Source of the DNA: an uncultured Microbulbifer sp.
GTDB lineage: Bacteria > Pseudomonadota > Gammaproteobacteria > Pseudomonadales > Cellvibrionaceae
Assembly: GCF_947504145.1 (NCBI RefSeq)
Contig: NZ_CANNGQ010000002.1
Location: 496,001 to 560,000, forward strand
DNA: 64,000 bases
Direction of reading: 5' to 3'
In this document: positions 61,987 to 64,000 of the stretch, piece after piece
How positions within the stretch are numbered: the first letter of the stretch is position 1
Layout of the letters: each line of letters begins with the position of its first letter
The notes under the pieces: model-generated
What the model saw: only the letters and a program-made list of their open reading frames with translations
Told to the model about the DNA's origin: nothing
Database searches by the model: none
Translations under genes and position numbers: made by a program

Positions 61987-62967
61987 ATGGATCTGCTGAA
62001 AGAATTCAACGCTGTCGACCCCAGCCCGGTGATCCGCCGGCCAGACTATTCCGCACTGCGCAAGGAATTGCCCGAGCTGGACTTCGCCTGCGATCAGCCC
62101 CTTCCCGAGTCGGTAGCGTCTTACCGCAACTACTATCGCCTCAATTTCGGCGAAGCATTCGGTACCGGCATCGGCACCTTCAGGGCCACGGGCTTTGAGC
62201 TTGTCGCCCAGTACTGGCAGGTTGCCCGGCCCAAGGGCACCCTGTTTATTTGTCACGGCTATTTCGATCACACCGGTATTTACGGCGCGGCCATCCGCTT
62301 TGGGTTGGAGCGCGGTTTCAATGTGGTCGCAGTGGATTTTCCCGGCCATGGACTCTCCAGCGGCGAGCCGGTGGCCATCGATACGTTTCTGCAATATCGG
62401 GAAGTGCTGGAAGCGCTGCTGCGGCGGGCGCGGGGCAAAGTGCCGGAGCCGTGGCATGGCCTGGGGCAGAGTACCGGCGGTGCTACTCTGTTGAGCTATC
62501 TGCAGTTCAGCCTGTGGCAGCCCTTCGACAAGGTGATGCTGCTGGCACCACTGGTACGTCCGGCCAACTGGCATCTGCGTAAGTGGATGTTCTACCTCGG
62601 GCGCTATCTGATGCCGCATCCCAGCCGCGGGTTCAATATCAACACCCACGATGCCGAGTTCGCGCGCCGCCAGGCACACCGGGATCCGCTGCAGTCTCCA
62701 GTGATGTCGATCCGCTGGCTGGGGGCAATGGTGGACTGGCTCAAGGTATTTCCCAAAACCAGCCGTAATCCCAAGCCGATCCTGGTGATTCAGGGGACTG
62801 ACGACAAAACCGTGGACTGGCGTTACAACATGCGCGCCATTCACGGTCGCTTCCCCAACAGCAAGCGCGTGATTATCCGCGGCGCCCGCCACCAGATGAT
62901 CAATGAGACCCAGCCCTACCGGCAGCAGATTATTGCCGCCCTGGACGAGTGGCTGGAACAGCCCTGA
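61987..62967 (+). CDS. Alpha/beta hydrolase (monoglyceride lipase / S33 aminopeptidase type)
   Basis: 326 aa, cytoplasmic by lack of a signal peptide. Oxyanion-side motif FICHGYFDH (about residues 87-95), the cap-side VVAVDFPGHGLSSG (113-126) and nucleophile Ser162 in GLGQSTGGA. The acid is probably the Asp in QGTDDKTVDW and the base His in RGARHQMINE. This arrangement resembles lysophospholipase or monoglyceride lipases; a specific substrate is not deducible. Starts 27 bases after the fba terminator, with its own promoter expected. Its stop lies in a 22-base sequence repeated again at the end of rarD. Confidence 0.88.
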   Translation: MDLLKEFNAVDPSPVIRRPDYSALRKELPELDFACDQPLPESVASYRNYYRLNFGEAFGTGIGTFRATGFELVAQYWQVARPKGTLFICHGYFDHTGIYGAAIRFGLERGFNVVAVDFPGHGLSSGEPVAIDTFLQYREVLEALLRRARGKVPEPWHGLGQSTGGATLLSYLQFSLWQPFDKVMLLAPLVRPANWHLRKWMFYLGRYLMPHPSRGFNINTHDAEFARRQAHRDPLQSPVMSIRWLGAMVDWLKVFPKTSRNPKPILVIQGTDDKTVDWRYNMRAIHGRFPNSKRVIIRGARHQMINETQPYRQQIIAALDEWLEQP

Positions 62968-63008
62968 GCGTCCCTTCTAGATGGTAGCCCTGAGCGTCCC
63001 TTCTAGAT
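62961..63008. repeat. Two copies of a 22-base sequence spanning both gene ends
   Basis: The sequence gccctgagcgtcccttctag plus at occurs at 62961-62982 and 62987-63008 (period 26). The first copy covers the stop of the hydrolase gene, the second the stop of rarD, consistent with a recent tandem duplication in the convergent gap. Confidence 0.85.
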
Positions 63009-63929
63009 AGCCTTGTTCCTCAGCACCCGCCGTTTGCGCCGCAGTATCAGCGCGTCCGCTGAATAAAAGCCCAGCGCTATCCACACAAAGATAAACGTCA
63101 CCAGTTTGGTTTTATCGAACGGCTCGTTGTACAGCACCACCGCGAGGAAAAACATCAATGTCGGCCCAAGGTATTGCAGGAATCCCAGGGTGGACAGGTT
63201 CAGCCGGCGCGCGGCGATATTGAACAGGAGCAGTGGTGTCAGTGTCACCGGGCCAGCCAGCATCAGCAGGCTATTCAGTTGCCACGAATTATTCAGCAGG
63301 TCGCTGGTGGGGCTGCTGGTCCAGAACAGGAAACCCACCGCCAGCGGCAGCAGGAACAGGGTTTCCACGGTGAGCCCGGTGAGGCTGTCCACCGGTGTCT
63401 GCTTGCGCACCAGTCCGTAGAACCCGAACGTGATCGCGACGCCCAGGGCTACCAGCGGCAGACGGCCAAACTGCCACAGCTCGTAGGTGATACCCACCGT
63501 CGCCAGCGCCACTGCAATCCACTGCAGCGGGCGCAAGCGTTCCCCGAGCACCACCACACCCAGCAATACGCTGAGCAGGGGGTTGATGTAGTAACCCAGG
63601 CTCGCATCCAGCAGGTGCCCATTGGTCACCGCCCAGATGAAGATCAGCCAGTTGGTACTGATCAGGGCAGTGGAGACAAGGAGTGCGAGCATAGTTTTGC
63701 GGGAGGCAAATATCGAGCGCAGCCCGCGCAACTTGCCTAGCAGTGCCAGTAAAATCAGCGCCAGTAACAGCGACCAGATACTGCGGTGGGCGAGAATCTC
63801 GGGGGCAGAAAGGTCGCTCAGTAGCTTGAAATAGAGCGGCGCAAATCCCCAGATGAGGTAGGCGCCGAGGCCGGCCAGCAAACCGGTGGCGGCGTCGGAA
63901 TTTTGGTTTTCTACAGCCTGGTTGTGCAC
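63003..63929 (-). CDS. rarD: RarD-like EamA-family transporter
   Basis: 308 aa, ten hydrophobic segments in two five-helix EamA repeats. GAYLIWGFAPLYFKLL near the N-terminus (about residues 22-37) and HRSIWSLLLAL are characteristic of RarD, known as a predicted chloramphenicol-sensitivity protein in E. coli. The real substrate is unknown. The start is taken as GTG at 63929, since no ATG is in frame before the first helix; the Shine-Dalgarno is weak. It is convergent with the hydrolase gene. Confidence 0.9.
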   Translation of the reverse strand: MHNQAVENQNSDAATGLLAGLGAYLIWGFAPLYFKLLSDLSAPEILAHRSIWSLLLALILLALLGKLRGLRSIFASRKTMLALLVSTALISTNWLIFIWAVTNGHLLDASLGYYINPLLSVLLGVVVLGERLRPLQWIAVALATVGITYELWQFGRLPLVALGVAITFGFYGLVRKQTPVDSLTGLTVETLFLLPLAVGFLFWTSSPTSDLLNNSWQLNSLLMLAGPVTLTPLLLFNIAARRLNLSTLGFLQYLGPTLMFFLAVVLYNEPFDKTKLVTFIFVWIALGFYSADALILRRKRRVLRNKAI

Positions 63930-63965
63930 GTGGGAAGCCGCTTAATCGCAAAGACAGGAAAAAAG

Positions 63966-63999
63966 AAACCCGGACAGCGCATTAGGCTGGTCCGGGTTT
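63966..63999 (-). terminator. Terminator of a minus-strand gene beyond the right edge
   Basis: Stem aaacccggac / gtccgggttt with a 14-base loop. On the minus strand it is followed by a T-rich tract (ttcttttttcc), so it likely ends a gene lying past base 64000 rather than rarD. Confidence 0.75.
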
Positions 64000-64000
64000 C

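Noticed and set aside
1-64000. rRNA, tRNA, CRISPR arrays, IS elements or prophage
   Set aside because: Looked for in the gaps and among the proteins; no cloverleaf-like sequence, regular spacer array, transposase, integrase or phage structural gene was seen. A dedicated tRNA scan was not possible.

Overview
The window looks like a chromosomal segment of a free-living, probably marine, gammaproteobacterium. I infer a Microbulbifer/Cellvibrio-like lineage from four TonB-dependent receptors, several secreted proteases, moderately high GC, and the run sahR-metK / tkt-epd / pgk-fba that recalls the Pseudomonas neighbourhood. That placement rests on family recognition, not on a database comparison. 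No rRNA, tRNA, CRISPR array, phage or insertion sequence was seen.

Layout. 1-9.4 kb: the 3' end of a TonB receptor, a membrane-anchored Nudix protein, an AmpC-type beta-lactamase overlapping a phosphopantetheinyl transferase, a TetR / iron alcohol dehydrogenase / thioesterase cassette, then map with a ParD-like gene and a DUF2164 gene, and rluA. 9.5-20.6 kb: two divergent, tightly packed units (five and three genes) holding two TonB receptors, an MFS exporter, a DUF364-like protein, an ATP-grasp ligase, a PduX-like GHMP kinase, a cysteine-synthase-fold PLP enzyme and a DUF418 membrane protein. The only sizeable gap in it carries a Zur-box-like palindrome. 20.7-31.6 kb: tex, an RND pump, an array of three hairpin repeats, rsmE, and small envelope or phosphatase genes. 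31.7-39.9 kb: the SAM-cycle operon (sahR-metK-ahcY-metF) divergent from tkt-epd. 39.9-59.5 kb: a mixed accessory block with a beta-propeller lipoprotein, DTW protein, zinc proteases, peroxiredoxin, a TonB receptor, a Tat-exported aminotransferase with a TauE permease, a subtilisin with PKD domains, a diguanylate cyclase and a transglutaminase-like/DUF350 pair. 59.5-64 kb: pgk, fba, an alpha/beta hydrolase and rarD.

How genes work together. SahR is expected to sense S-adenosylhomocysteine and control recycling through MetK, AhcY and MetF; two operator-like palindromes lie upstream of sahR. Tkt, Epd, Pgk and Fba are central carbon enzymes whose usual cluster is split here by about 19.6 kb of unrelated genes.

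The strongest candidate for an undescribed system is the 9.5-20.6 kb locus. The model is that the kinase makes an O-phospho-amino acid, the PLP enzyme replaces the phosphate with an amine nucleophile, the ATP-grasp enzyme forms an amide, the MFS protein exports the product, and TonB receptors re-import its metal complex. The Zur-like site makes zinc the first metal to test. No NRPS, IucA/IucC-type synthetase or opine dehydrogenase is present. This model is inference from gene content and one operator-like sequence.
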